A DNA stretch of 32,590 nucleotides from Reticulitermes lucifugus (Eukaryota; Arthropoda; Insecta; Blattodea; Rhinotermitidae): the NCBI GenBank assembly GCA_026260175.1, contig JAKCWW010006417.1, forward strand, positions 1 to 32,590. Direction: 5' to 3'. A program made the translations under genes and the position numbers. The notes under the pieces are model-generated. The model searched no databases and had not been told where the DNA came from. It was given only the letters and a program-made list of their open reading frames with translations. Positions 11,762-23,596 of this stretch are shown here, one piece after another (positions within the stretch are counted from its first letter, which is position 1; each line of letters opens with the position of its first letter).

Positions 11762-14420
11762 CATTTAATTTTCACGTGTTTGTTTCAATTCTACTGATGT
11801 CTCTAAAGTCCCTAGGCAGATTTCGATGAAGAATTGTACAAAGAGTGTGAGAGAGTGTGGGACAATTGATTTTAATTCGTGGCCCCTTTTTTAGAGAGCA
11901 TCGCAAGTAGCCTGTAATTCAGCGTGCACCATGGTTAGTACAAAGAAAATGCGTTGACTTTTTTCTGATAATAATTAAGTTCTTCTGTCCCACTTATAAA
12001 ATTGGGGGGCATTTAGATGGAAAAAGGCGCGGGAATTTCTTAACAGATTTATTCCCCTCCTTATTCATGATGAGGTCTATAGAATAGCGAGTCCACCTCA
12101 CTCTCAGACAATTCATAAACATAAATTCGGAAGAGTGGTGGGAAATTCTCTGCTGTCATGTTTAAATAAACAACTCCAGAAGGTGGGTGAATTTGTAAGG
12201 TATTTGCTTTGAAAACCGGTGGAGCTGTATTCGATTTCTAATATGGAACTGGAAACACTGGACATTGTTGTGGCTTTCCTTTTTTCCTCCGAAAATTATC
12301 GGGATAACTTAACTAACGTACGAAAGTTTTTTTTCCCGCATTTCCCTTCCCATTCATCATTCACGACTACATATTTCTCCTGTTCCACACTGGACGCTAC
12401 GTAACGTCAGAATTTCAGACAGCGTCGTAAAATATACAACAGCGAAGCATGAAAACAGTGCAGCATTATCTCCAGCACGGTCTCATCACAGTCTTAATTT
12501 TCTGGTGAACTGTGTAGATAAGGTGGAATTTAGCCGTGTAAAAATCAAGTTTTTGTATAGGTTAAGTTGCAGTCTTGTGTTCGAAAGATACGATGTTCAA
12601 GTCGTAACCATACTACTTGTATTCTTGACATACATATTGTGTGGTCTCTACAATGACAGCAAATTAATGTCGGCCACGATCACCTCTCTCTATATTCTGA
12701 CCTAATTACCTTTTATGGATTTATTCGTCACATTTAACGTTATATAATCTCTGCAGTTGGAATGAGATGGGAACTAAAACAAATATAAAACACGTCACAT
12801 TTACAGTCGGATAGCATCCTGATTAAGTACGTTCAATTATTTACCTAATCTTACAGAAAAAGTCTGGAAAAATAGTTTAAAAATAAATCATAAAATTGAC
12901 CACACATTTTCTCATCGGTATTTCAAACAAAAAACTGGTAGAACAATTTATCTGTTTATTGTTTATAAGAACGCTGTCAAAAGAGAATACATAGCTTTGA
13001 ATTACAGGATTATTAATGAATAATGAATTGGACTGAATTTAGAAGGGAATGAATGTGACGAATCTGACTACTGCGGTCTTGTGTTGCCATTGTAACGTAA
13101 CCAGTGTGTACCTAAATCACTTACCCGTCACATACCAAGGTGCTATGTGAGTTAGATGACTGGTCAATCCGTAAAAATCCTTAGTCAGGAGACCGTATCT
13201 CTCTAACGACCAAGATTTTGAAGCGGAATTCTCTAATATAGAAACGAATGCGACCTTCGATGAGAAAGTTTCAAGTCGTGAACTGTAGATATTTGGAGAC
13301 TGACAGAACAGTTGTAATTAATTTCAGTGGACGTTCTGTTTATTTGCCAAAACGTACACTAGTACATTACATATGAACAACCATCTCGTCGACAAAATTT
13401 AACAACAGCCTTATCCCATTAAACAAGCGAGAGATGAGTAGGAAATAGTAGCAGAAGGCTTACGAAGACGCAGAAGAAGACACAAATAAAAGAAGAAGGA
13501 GAAGAACGACAAGGGAGAATAAAACTTAATATTTTGATCTTTTATAGGCTGTGTTTTTTCGTCCTTTTTTAGGGTAGGCTGGATGCAAGGTAAAATGTTG
13601 GAAAGTAATGGGAAGTAACTGTTTATTTATGCAATAGCGGAAGGAGTATTTTGCGCTGAATGGTCACTTTTGTTGAATTCATTGTTTGGCGGCCTAATTG
13701 ATGATCAAGTACTGAAAACGTTTGGAGGGCTGTGATTGGACGGAAATTTTCAAGCTAACTTTGGGAGTACTGCATGAAAACCACAAGGTGTAACGTGGAC
13801 CTTAAGTACTATGTCAGCATTTGATTTGGGAAAGAGAAAAATTAAGAGACGCTCCCTTTTTTTGTAGGAGGTGAGACCTTCCGGAATCATAATTGCTTTT
13901 ATCCCTGAAACAAGGCAGTCGAGTACGTGAGCCCTAGCAGCAGTCCCTACGTGTGCAGTTGCTTATTTTTAAAAACATACAGATGTGTTTTAAATATGCC
14001 TTTATAATGCGGTAGGTCTGTGAGTAAGTGAATTAAACTACATCCTCTGATGCTATGGTCGCCGGGTTTTAAAGTTTACGATAGGGCTTACTCTGTAATT
14101 AAGAGAACCACCATTTGCTTCCATGGAATCCACATAAAAATCTAAGTTACAATAGCTTAACCTGATAGCAGCGGCTGTTATAAAGAAGCAAAGGAGTACC
14201 TACGCGTAGGTCGTCATTGCAGCTTCCTACTTTGCCCATGACATCAAGTTGTCTCTTAAGAATTTTCCAAATCCATGGGGAGAATTTTCAGAGAAATTCT
14301 ACTACGTTATGAGTATGTCAACAGGTACCTATAATTCGGCTGCTATTTCAGCGTCGTACTGTGCCAATTATATATATGAATCTATTTCTTAAAAATTTAA
14401 AAATTTGCGGCGTAAATATC
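11762..14420. other. Gene-free region
   Basis: No gene recognised over about 2.6 kb. Short frames at 12219-12404 and 12505-12705 lack motifs. A purine-rich AAGAAG-like patch lies near 13460-13520. Confidence 0.45.
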
Positions 14421-14491
14421 CAATAAAATTATTATTTTACTTATTTTACTAAAATTACTATTTTACTATATTTTACTATTTATTATTTTAC
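14421..14491. repeat. ATTTTACT-type AT-rich tandem tract
   Basis: Degenerate repetition of TATTTTACT words over about 70 bases (for example at 14433, 14442, 14457 and 14469), with variable spacing. Simple low-complexity DNA. Confidence 0.75.
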
Positions 14492-16304
14492 GTAAGGTCC
14501 AGACGATGAATTGTAGGTGGAAATCATAGCTAGATTGTCCATGGTTTAGCGAATGGATATTTTGTCAACCCCACCATAAGAGGGAGCTGTTTCTATTGCA
14601 TTTATAGTTTTCGGCTAACAACTGCTTCAGCACCGAAATCTGTTTGTGAATTGACATAATCTGAATGTCCACCACACTAAAACCTATAGTCCCTATTGCT
14701 ATGGAAAGTTTGCTAAAGCGTACTTTTTATTTTCTCGCTTATACGAATTATATTTAATTATTCACTTCGTACCACGCAGTAAACTCACTCCATCTCGATT
14801 ATAAAAACTAATCTGTTAATACTGTTTAACTAAACGCAGTAGAAGCCCAAATATAAGGCGAGATTTGTTTTAGAAGTAGCAGCACATACAAGTGGGATTT
14901 GCCTTTTAAACGAGGTGTGACAGAATTTCACAGTAGCACGTCTGGGACGCACCACTTTCTAGTAAATAATGACTAATACGGCAAGATACAGTGCCGTTTT
15001 TTCCCCATTCAATATTCCAGTTACATGTATTGTTTTTAGTTTTATATCTTCCGCTCAGAGACTTTCTATTACTTCTTCTAAATTTTCCGAGTCTTTGTTC
15101 CAAATACCCCAATGAGGAAGAGACATTTTCTTATATTACGGCTTATACGTTAATTTTATTTATTCTGGTAAATATATACATCACAGAAACACATTCTGTG
15201 GGCAGAATAAAGAAATCTTGGACGCTCAACCTCATGGCATATAAAATAATAATTGTGCTCCGGGAAATTATTTTACAACGTTTCCTGCAACAGCAAGTTT
15301 CTGACTTGTCTTCAGCTGCAGGGAAACCCGTGATTGACACAACACATTTAATTCCAATTTTTTGGTCATAAAGTTCACTCTAATTATTATCACTTATTTC
15401 TTTTACAACCTATAAAGCTAGATTCGATTATTAGCAGAATGAATTTCCCCCATCATTCCCACATCAAAGACTTTATTATTTTCGATTGGCTTCAATAGAA
15501 TCAGGTCATTATTACATTACAGCCTTCTAACTCGATTACTATTTTTAAATGAAAAACATGTCCGACAAAGTGGACGCAGTCTCTCTTTATTATCGTTTAG
15601 ATTGTTACTGTCAAATGAGCAGGACCTACTCACGCCACCCCACACACCAAGGGGAGGGTGACGGGGGTTCTGAAATCAGTGTAATTCGAAACTGCACATT
15701 TGATCTGGCTTGTCTCACAGAGTCATTATCACATGACTAGTTCATACGTTATGCTTACAGCCTCAGTACAAGGGGCTGACGCTGTGGTCGCAAAGTTATA
15801 AACTTATGATTTGTTAATATGTTGTGCGCCAGGAGCCATTTGAAATGAGGATAAAATTGTATGCTCTGTAGCGAATTAAATCAACTCATTCTGGAAATCT
15901 ATGATCGAGCAGGGTTTCACTTCCTTATTTTAAGTTCTGTGGTAGCACAATATTTGGGCTAGTGTAGAACATAGAGGAGTCTGTGGGCGGTCTTTTTCTC
16001 TGTATGTGAGGTGGCAAGGCCAAAGTCTACTGTGCAAAACCTGTCCTCCACCTATCTGTCAGCAGCAGTTAACAAGGAAACTGGTGTCAACTGAGCAGAG
16101 TGAATTTATGTACTGTCATTTACGCCACCATAGTATTCGTAATCGAATTCTTGAAACAGAAGGGGGCGAAGGCGGACAATTATTCTGAGTGTACACAAAT
16201 TTACTAAGAATTATGACAGACAAAGTATAAGTGGCTAAATATTACAGAAAAATATGTGGTGGATCGGCTTTTGTGTTTGGCCCGCTTCGAGGAACTAATA
16301 TTTC
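14492..16304. other. Gene-free region
   Basis: No supportable gene. Overlapping frames on opposite strands (14906-15112, 14991-15371, 15143-15340) cannot all be coding and none carries a known motif. Confidence 0.4.
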
Positions 16305-16342
16305 CCGACGATTCGGCAAATGTTTGTTGCCATCTTCTGGGT
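16305..16342 (-). ncRNA. Hammerhead-like relic 1
   Basis: Read on the minus strand: CAGAAGA (one change from CUGANGA), one U, then a perfect 5-bp stem II GGCAA/UUGCC with a 7-nt loop. GAAU follows (one change from GAAA), then CGUC. ACC precedes the core and GGG follows CGUC, allowing two G-C pairs of stem I. Two core substitutions make it probably inactive, while stem II pairing is intact. Confidence 0.55.
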
Positions 16343-16469
16343 TCATTGGGGGGTCCCTTTCAAAGATCTAGCGGCTTGCTGTGAGTAAAAGAATAAGGGT
16401 CAGACTGGTTATTCTCCTACATACCGTCCGTCTGTGTAAAGGCCTCGATAACACCAAGATTCAGTCATC

Positions 16470-16506
16470 ATGAAGATGGCAGCTGAAACTTTTGTCGAAA
16501 CTGTAG
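16470..16506 (+). ncRNA. Hammerhead-like relic 2
   Basis: Plus strand: ATGAAGA (first C of CUGANGA replaced by A) at 16470-16476, then GGCA (16478-16481) pairing with UGUC (16493-16496) with one G-U pair. An 11-nt loop separates the arms. An intact GAAAC is at 16497-16501. An open frame at 16470-16679 begins exactly at this motif, so that frame is more likely repeat-derived than a gene. This is the only plus-strand relic in the 16.3-19.2 kb cluster. Confidence 0.45.
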
Positions 16507-16756
16507 AAAGACTTTATTTCTTTGAGCAGCCTAAACTAGAAAGCCGATTTAGAAAATTGAACACCAGGTGTGAAGTCCAAGTTTCAAAATTAGAGAAGAC
16601 AGTTTGTGAAAGTGCTGCAGGTTGTGGAAGAGTTCTTAGATTTTTGCGAGCAGAGATACAAATAAACTGGAGAAAATAAGTCGACCAGTGTGAGACTGAG
16701 GTTTTAACATTGATGATGATGAAGAGTGAAGCCTTGCCGACTGGTAAATTTTTCAA

Positions 16757-16784
16757 TTTTTGGGTGTAGTCACCATCTTCAGCA
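16757..16784 (-). ncRNA. Hammerhead-like relic 3
   Basis: Minus strand: exact CUGAAGA core (complement of 16776-16782), one U, then a perfect 4-bp stem GGUG/CACC with loop ACUA. CAAA stands where GAAA is expected. It lies about 0.2 kb downstream, on the same strand, of the LINE C-terminus at 16966-17220 and could be part of that element's 3' region. Confidence 0.5.
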
Positions 16785-16965
16785 TAAAGCAGTTTGAGAA
16801 AAGAAACACAGACGTACGCTCCTTTGACTGCTGTCGGTAACTACTTACCAGTCCATATGACGTAACCTCCTAGAAGGTTTGAATTTTTAAGTCAATCAGG
16901 GCCTGTGAGTGTACAAAGAGTATTGTGAACAGGAGTATATGATGAAACAGAATAAATAACTCCAT

Positions 16966-17220
16966 GAAGCAAAGCCCCTCCAGAGAAGCTAACAGGTCCT
17001 CAGCTAGTCAAGAAATTCCCCGCATTTTATGGAACCCGAAGGTTNNNNNNNNNNNNNNNNNNNNNNNNNNNNNNNNNNNNNNNNNNNNNNNNNNTATGGA
17101 ACCCGAAGGTTCATTACCGCATTCACAACAGCCCGCCACCTGTCCCTGTCCTGAGCCTGATCAATTGATCCCATGCCTTCCCATCCCACTTCTTGAAGAT
17201 CCATAATAAAAGAGAATACT
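16966..17220 (-). mobile_element. 5'-truncated LINE, C-terminal coding end, split by gap
   Basis: The minus strand encodes [11 protein letters not shown], then [20 protein letters not shown] and a stop. This is the terminal block of an insect non-LTR retrotransposon reverse-transcriptase ORF, a phrase I associate with cockroach and termite elements. Beyond the 50-N gap the same strand continues NAGNFL, aligning with NSGNC in the copy at 1858-2150. The in-frame TAA where a Gln or Lys codon is expected shows decay. The gap is flanked by identical 17-bp ends and may hide no sequence. The upstream part of the element is absent. Confidence 0.75.
17045..17094. other. Assembly gap (50 N)
   Basis: Exactly 50 Ns. 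The 17 bases before it (17028-17044) and after it (17095-17111) are identical, TATGGAACCCGAAGGTT, as expected for two overlapping contig ends that were not merged. Confidence 0.97.
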
Positions 17221-17613
17221 GAAGACAAACAATGAGTGGGATGTGATGAGAAGCAACCTTCAGTGCATTTGTTTAATGTGCAGGTCGACTGTCAGTGATA
17301 TAAGAATTAGAAAACGACCGCTGTCATGTAAATGTCATTTTTAATATAAACGAATAGTGAACATGCGTTAAAAAGATGTATAACATTGCAAGTGTACGTC
17401 AAGTCCACCTTTCTGTGAAGTGACTTTACTTCCTGGAGGTAAAATACAAAACATTACGATGTCGTACAAGTGACACGTTCCAAGCATTGGGCCTACAAAT
17501 TTCACGGACTACAGTGTTTACCTCCATGTATAGGCCTACAGAGCACTTAGTATGACACTCTGAAAATCAATGTCTTCTGGAATATAACACAATTTACAGT
17601 GGTAGAAATGTAC
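17112..17613. other. Gene-free stretch
   Basis: The left part (to about 17220) belongs to the LINE end. The rest shows no recognised gene or repeat. Confidence 0.4.
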
Positions 17614-17652
17614 TGACGTTTCGGAGGAACTTGCTGCCTCCTCATCAGGGTA
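17614..17652 (-). ncRNA. Hammerhead-ribozyme-like motif, best preserved core
   Basis: Minus strand: CUGAUGA (complement of 17642-17648), then perfect 5-bp stem II GGAGG/CCUCC (17637-17641 with 17623-17627) closed by a 9-nt loop. GAAA follows (17619-17622), then CGUC (17615-17618). ACGUC is a plausible cleavage context, and ACGU is a palindrome able to act as a four-pair stem III between two molecules, as in dimeric hammerheads. Such motifs are known from Penelope-like elements and retrozymes. Stem I is weak in the monomer: ACC before the core and AGU after CGUC give one mismatch and two pairs. A 9-bp hairpin, TGCTGCCTC/GAGGCAGCA, competes with stem II. Confidence 0.65.
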
Positions 17653-17975
17653 GAGGCAGCATGTTTCTCTGAAGCATCAGCATAAGCCTGCGAGAACAAA
17701 TGTCGTTTACCTTTACGGTCACCGCTGCTAGAACACCGACCATTTACTATGTCGCCCTGTTCGGTAGGCGGTAAGTCAAGAAGCAACAAAAGCGGCCGAT
17801 ATCAGCTTCCATTAATAAAATAAGGGTAAAAGGGTGCCAGGATTAATATTACGAATTGTTTCCTGAAAACACTGATTGAATGCTTTGTTTAATCTATGCT
17901 ATCTTTGATCATACTCTCATTCCACATCACAAAATGACCTATTAATGCGTCTTTAATTAAATAATAAATAAGTAG

Positions 17976-18001
17976 ATTAAATATATATATATATATATAT
18001 G
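17976..18001. repeat. (AT)n microsatellite
   Basis: Dinucleotide AT tract in an AT-rich surround. It explains the Ile/Tyr run in a minus-strand frame across it, which is not a gene. Confidence 0.95.
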
Positions 18002-18091
18002 TTTGGCACAAATATTTGCAAAAGAAGTCAAAGTCACCCTTGAGATCTGCGTTATTCTGCGATTTCACGCGGCTTAGATTTGTAGTTGGTA

Positions 18092-18131
18092 CCGACGTTT
18101 CGGGACAGCATGTCGGTCCCATATTCAAGGG
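18092..18131 (-). ncRNA. Hammerhead-like relic with intact stem II and GAAACGUC
   Basis: Minus strand: first core degraded to CUUGAAUAU (one inserted U and a G-to-U change relative to CUGAAGAU). Perfect 5-bp stem II GGGAC/GUCCC with a 9-nt loop follows, then exact GAAA and CGUC. GACC before the core can pair with GGU after CGUC, giving three stem I pairs. It shares the GAAACGUC end with the motif at 17614-17652. Confidence 0.6.
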
Positions 18132-19137
18132 TCAAGCAGTGCAAGAAGATGTCGCGATTATTTTATTTCTAATGTTTTTGTTTTACTAAGGACGGGTTGT
18201 TTTTATGAAAATCTAAATGAGCTTTATTTTTAAGGTTCCATAATTTGCTGAGTTGCTTATATTTCGGGTGAGCAGGACACAGCCATATATTTATCTACTT
18301 TTTACTTGAATGTGGAAAATTAAAATTCATTTCCTGTTCCTGTTGTTAATAGAAGTAACGCTTACAAATCACATTAGCACTTTGCAACATTAATTAAATC
18401 TAAATGATATTTCAAAATTTGGTCCTTGTGTCACAGAAAACACATTGCCTCTCCCTCACAACGACCTATCAGTTGATGCCTTTCAGAAAAATAGTATGCC
18501 TTCGGAATGAATAATAGGGAATACATAAGTGCAGATATTTGTGTGTTAAAGTGAGTTACAATGGTGCGTGAAGGGTTAAAGCTGCAATTCCCTTTTCCGA
18601 ATTGATAGTAATTCGAAAGGTTAGTTTGTGTCTCGGTCAGTTTGGGGCTAATCTAGGCTGTTCGGCTTCACCTCTTGTGCCCAGTAGATGCTCCGCTGTA
18701 ACTAATGAAATTACCGTGCTGGCATGGAAGGAAGTACTTTATATTAGTCCAGAAACGAAACTGTTTCTTTGCCATTTCCCTCAGTTTTCCTTTTTTGTAC
18801 TTTTTCCTTTATACCTTTCTTTCCATCTGTTTTCTTCTCTGTCTCTTTCACTGCCATTCTTCTTCATGAGACAGAAGGCCACTGTAGGTGCAATGTGCCC
18901 TTTAAGGTACCCACCCCAGAGTTTGTATCATTCCACGTAAAGGATGTGTATAATAATGCAAGACCCGGTTTTGTGTCAATGTACAGTCCAGGTTGAAAGT
19001 GCGTTGTCCAGGTTGTGGTAATATATTGCTTGTGGGTCATTTCATTAACCACACACTTTTATTTCCGCAATGCTAAATGTTAACTGATGATTACTGTCTT
19101 CGTGGATGTGGCGCCATATAGACTGGCAGAAAGTTAA
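18132..19137. other. Gene-free stretch
   Basis: A plus-strand frame at 18602-18940 crosses a pyrimidine-rich tract (about 18785-18865) that accounts for its Phe/Leu/Ser bias. No gene is supported. Confidence 0.4.
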
Positions 19138-19175
19138 CGAACTTTTCAGAGAAAGGTATGTCTCCTTCTTCAGCT
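19138..19175 (-). ncRNA. Hammerhead-like relic 6
   Basis: Minus strand: exact CUGAAGA (complement of 19167-19173), one A, then 5-bp stem II GGAGA/UCUCU including one G-U pair, with an 8-nt loop. GAAA follows (19144-19147), then AGUUCG. Both conserved core blocks are exact. The segment after GAAA departs from CGUC, so the cleavage site is unclear. Confidence 0.6.
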
Positions 19176-22150
19176 TCTTGTACACTAAAATCGAGGCAAT
19201 AATTTTCTCCGAAAATTTGGTAAGACTATAGACTGCACGGCGTCATATTCTATGACAGTAATATTCATAATCAATGATATGAGAATCTCAAATCCTGTGT
19301 AAATATTAAATGTTCAATACTTCTCAATGAAGAACATTTTCGAGAAGTAGAATAAAATCCCTTTAGTTTACAAAAGTAATAAAAAAGTTACTCTTCCAGG
19401 CTGTGCTTAATTTTCTCCCCTTTGACAGGAATTATCCCTCTCTTTTCACTGACAACTAGTGTTGCAGTCGTCCAAAGTATTTGCATGAATTACAGCTAAG
19501 TAGGAGAAATCATTATGTTAGACTGTATAAATACGCTGATTTTATGTTTGGAAATGTACTTCCTGAACAAACCAACTTATAAGCTCTTATGACAGCTTGA
19601 ACTTCCAACAACAATCTGTTAATGCACAACACTGGAAACAATCCTTGTAAGTTAGTGTAAAACGCATATTTTTTTCTTCTCGTGCAATTGACCCCAAGTA
19701 TACTCGTAAATAAGGTATGTGAATATTCTTTTCTGAAATGATTTTTCTAATTGTCACTGTATTCCTTCGTAGTCAAATTGCATATAAAAATTGAAAATAC
19801 ATTCCACTGTAATGTTCTTACCATTAGTACGAGGCTTTATGAAAAAGTTTCGCGGTATATTCCCATAAAAACAGCGGTAACGCCAGTCTACTGTGAGATG
19901 GAAACCAAATTTTTTTACTTATATTTACTTTGGATTCCTATAAAATGAAATGTTTAAATCCGTATTTACGATATTACGGTTGCGTGATGCCGTGCTGTCT
20001 GAAACTATGCCATTAGCTGAATGTTTTTACCAGTAATGAAGCCAGGCCCTCTCAGTGTGAGCAGCAGTAGTTCCCTACCAGAATAAATTTTGGAGCTGGA
20101 GGTTTCACTATTTCCCTCAGGGTGGAGTTTCATAAAATGAGTTTTGAAACTTTCCATATACGTGCCTGACCAGCTAGATCTAGCGGTCAGATTTCTACTT
20201 CATAGAGCTCCGTTAATTTCAGTTGCCGTTCTTTCAAAGCTATGCGAAATGGAAACTTTACGTGTAATTAATTTAGTTTTATACTAAAAATTATCAATTT
20301 TATTTTAGGAGGTGCCACTCTGAATGAAAACCTAAGTTTCTGACCTTTGTTTTCCACGTTCTTCTACGTCGTAAAAGAGATTTAGGAGCGCTAGCTTATT
20401 GTGAAGTCTGGGGTTTTGTCTAATGTTTTGTTGGTTGAAACAGGTTGTTTATTAAAACAGTACCTTTTATAAGGTTTCTGACCTTTTATATTACGTATAA
20501 TAAAAACTAATCCCCTGCAACCTATACAATATTTATACCCTCTATAACATCTGCATTATTTCATAATAATAATATTAAGGCAACATTTCTTGAACGTAAT
20601 AAAATCTGATCCCTTGCCTCAAGATGGCGACACTGAAAGTTGAATTACAGCCTATAGAGTAAATATATTCCGCCATATGGTAAAATCTCCCCCATGAAAT
20701 GGTAATGTCTTTAAGTGTTTCAGCAAGATACATTACATGTATTACATGTCGTCGTTTAGCAGTAGTCTTGCCACTTGTTTTGAGCTCCAAGTTTATATCG
20801 ATCACTACTTGGTGCAGTAAAACTTCGAATCGACTTCAAAAAGTTGTATGCCTACGGTATTCCACAAGTTTTAGGAAGAAAGTTTCAACGGATAAAATTA
20901 ACAAGAACCGAACAGTGAAAAGTTTTATGTAACCAAGAATAACAAGGAATAAGGAAAGGAAAATGTGTTTAATTTAATTAAATTGAGGGTGAAATATAAC
21001 CATTTAAATGAATGGGATATAATTACTATATTGTAGCAATAAATATCAGTTAAAACTCTACGTAAGTTTAAACTGTCCATTAATTTAAAGGAAGGAACAC
21101 TGCAGAGAAGCCTGACGGTGTATGCAAGAATACAGTCTGTGGAGCAGTACCAACCTTACCAGCAACTTATTGTTTTTTTAACATTTGTTCAATGTAAAAC
21201 ACTGGAAGTATACTACCTTATTCACGAGGTGTAGACGAATAGTGAGAAGGATCAAGATCCTGAAAAATACGTAGGCTGTCCTTTCATTGAAACATGTATG
21301 TCATTCGCATGTGTGCAGATTTTACACTGTCAGATACGTTCTGAACTTCACTTTAGGTAGCACGAATGAGGGAAAAATTGAAAGAAAGTAAGATAATTCT
21401 GATCTTCGAAAGATTTTGATAGAACAGACATGATCGGGTGTGGGTTCTATGCTGAGAAAATATGCGGAGCTCGCGAAGATGCACTATCGCGGTAAATTTC
21501 TGGAAGGAGACTAACCGCCTTACTTTTCTGTTCCAAATTCGGCCTCAAATATGAAAGGGTGAATACAAAATTATTAAAAACAAAAGTACATGAAATTCGA
21601 GTCTGTAAATTGAACATATCCTTTATGCCAACATAATGAAGTCAAATATTTGATAATAAATTTATTTCTTTCTCGGCATAGCAGAAGATTCTTGACCTTG
21701 ATTTAATTTGGACACAACTTTTATGGCCAAATCACCATTTTGTCCACATACGTTTCTTATAGTGCCTCAATAGTGAATGAGATTTCTTCATTACCTTGAA
21801 AGAGAAGTTAACTATTGCAATTAGGTAAATGAAAAAATTATTTCATGATTTAATTAGTGTATCATTTGTGTTTAACAGAAATCGGGGCTTCAGTTTTGGA
21901 ATGTTTAAGATTGATGTTAAGCTTACAGAGATATAGGTATGTGTGTATAATGAAGTGAAAGGATGTGAACGGCAGACATTGAAATTTGAGGCAACAACCC
22001 CACATTGTCTGGACGAAAACAAAAAAAAACGCCAATTACAATATAACTATTATTGCCATCGACACCAGTAATATTCTATTAAAATTTGATATTGACCAAA
22101 AAATGCACAAGAAAAGTGACAGGCATAAAATGCATATGAGAAACCCTACA
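19176..22150. other. Gene-free region
   Basis: About 3 kb of AT-rich DNA without a recognised gene. Opposite-strand frames at 20575-20932 overlap and lack motifs. ATTACATGT is repeated twice in a row near 20730-20750. Confidence 0.45.
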
Positions 22151-22151
22151 T

Positions 22152-22184
22152 ATGTGTCAGCAAGCAAGTTGCCATCTTCAGGGG
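22152..22184 (-). ncRNA. Hammerhead-like relic 7
   Basis: Minus strand: exact CUGAAGA (complement of 22175-22181), one U, then 5-bp stem II GGCAA/UUGCU with one G-U pair and a 5-nt loop. GACA stands where GAAA is expected, followed by C. GGCAA in stem II is shared with the relic at 16305-16342. Confidence 0.45.
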
Positions 22185-23574
22185 TTTTTTCAGGACAGAA
22201 TTACATAAACGTTTTACATCCAATTATAGAGTAAATGGCTACATATTAAAAATTACAGAGCATACATATGTCATAGTCATAATTCACAAATGTATAAATG
22301 TAAAATATTGAAGTTAAAAATGATAAAACACTACACTTCTGGTACAAGCGTTTGTGATAAATAAGTATTGCACATTAAAAGCAAAAAATATAAAAGGTCA
22401 AAAACATTGTTTCCATGGAACGATGCTGAAATATTAAAACACAACATGGTTAAGAGTGTTGAAATGATACTATTTTGGTGTTCATAATTGTTTTTAAGTT
22501 ATAATTGTTTATAGTTGTTTTTATTAGTTGTGTCAATGACATAAATAATTATTTTGTAACTTGTGCAACACAACGGAATGTTTAAGATAAAAGAAAACAA
22601 TAGTTTAGTTAGCAAATTTTCGAGTTCAGATCAGAAAGCATGTCTGTCTTTCTCAGGGAAGATTCTATCGGTGAATTATTTAGTCATCAGGTAATATTCG
22701 TATAGTTTTTTGGCACCAAATTTGAATGACAACCAAAATTCGTATAGTTTGTTCTGTTTAATGTTAAATTGACTAAGACTTCATTAAGTCTGAAACTGAA
22801 AAATGACAAGGTATTTCCTTCAGCTGGTTTTAGAATCACGTTTCTTCAAGTACACTTCCCTAAGGACCTACGTTAATCTAGCCTTTGCAAGGATTTTAAA
22901 AGGCAATCTTTATCAGCAGAATTCCTTACTAAAGGTTTCTGTGTTACATAATTTGAAAATTTGTGCTTATATTTAGAGACATTCCTTTCTAAGAAAAGGT
23001 GCTTTTTAGAATGTCTGTATTAGGGAATCTTATTGTTCTTACATAAGCAACTTTCTCACATTTTCATATGCAGTGTTAGCAATAAGAAGGTGCGACGCTT
23101 TTTCTAAACACTGTTTAAATTGTAGGAACTGAATGTACATCGCACGGTTTTTGGCCTTCCTTTTGATGTGATATGAAAGAAATTATAATCTGAAAATTCC
23201 AAAGTACTAACCTAGTAGTCTTGGATAAATTCTTGAGGATTTCTGTCCTTATTAGTGTCTGATAGCCTGATTGGCTCTTATACCTACTGCTTCACACATC
23301 GGACACCGACTTTTCTACAAACCCTCTCACTCACATCAACTACTTTCTTACACTAAACCGTATTTGACATATTCAGTCACACAAATGTTCACTCATTAAT
23401 TCGTCCCCCCAATACGTTCGTCCAAATATTGACCATTCTTCCTCCTAAAATATTAACCTGCAACCAACCATCTACTCGACTTTTAGACCTCGAAATTCCT
23501 AAATTTTTTGTTTGCCTTCACAACGTACTGCAGACAGTTATATTAATTTTGGATTAGATTAGTACTTTGAACCT
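22185..23574. other. Gene-free stretch
   Basis: No gene seen. Repeated AATTGTTT words occur near 22488-22522, which is weak low-complexity structure. Confidence 0.45.
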
Positions 23575-23596
23575 ATATATATATATATATATATAC
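23574..23596. repeat. (AT)n microsatellite
   Basis: TATA dinucleotide tract of about 22 bases, followed by another AT-rich stretch at 23600-23610. Confidence 0.95.

Noticed and set aside
15290..15325. CUGAAGA followed closely by GAAAC on the minus strand
   Set aside because: Only 7 nt separate the two blocks, too few for stem II, and CAAG pairs instead with CUUG beyond GAAA.
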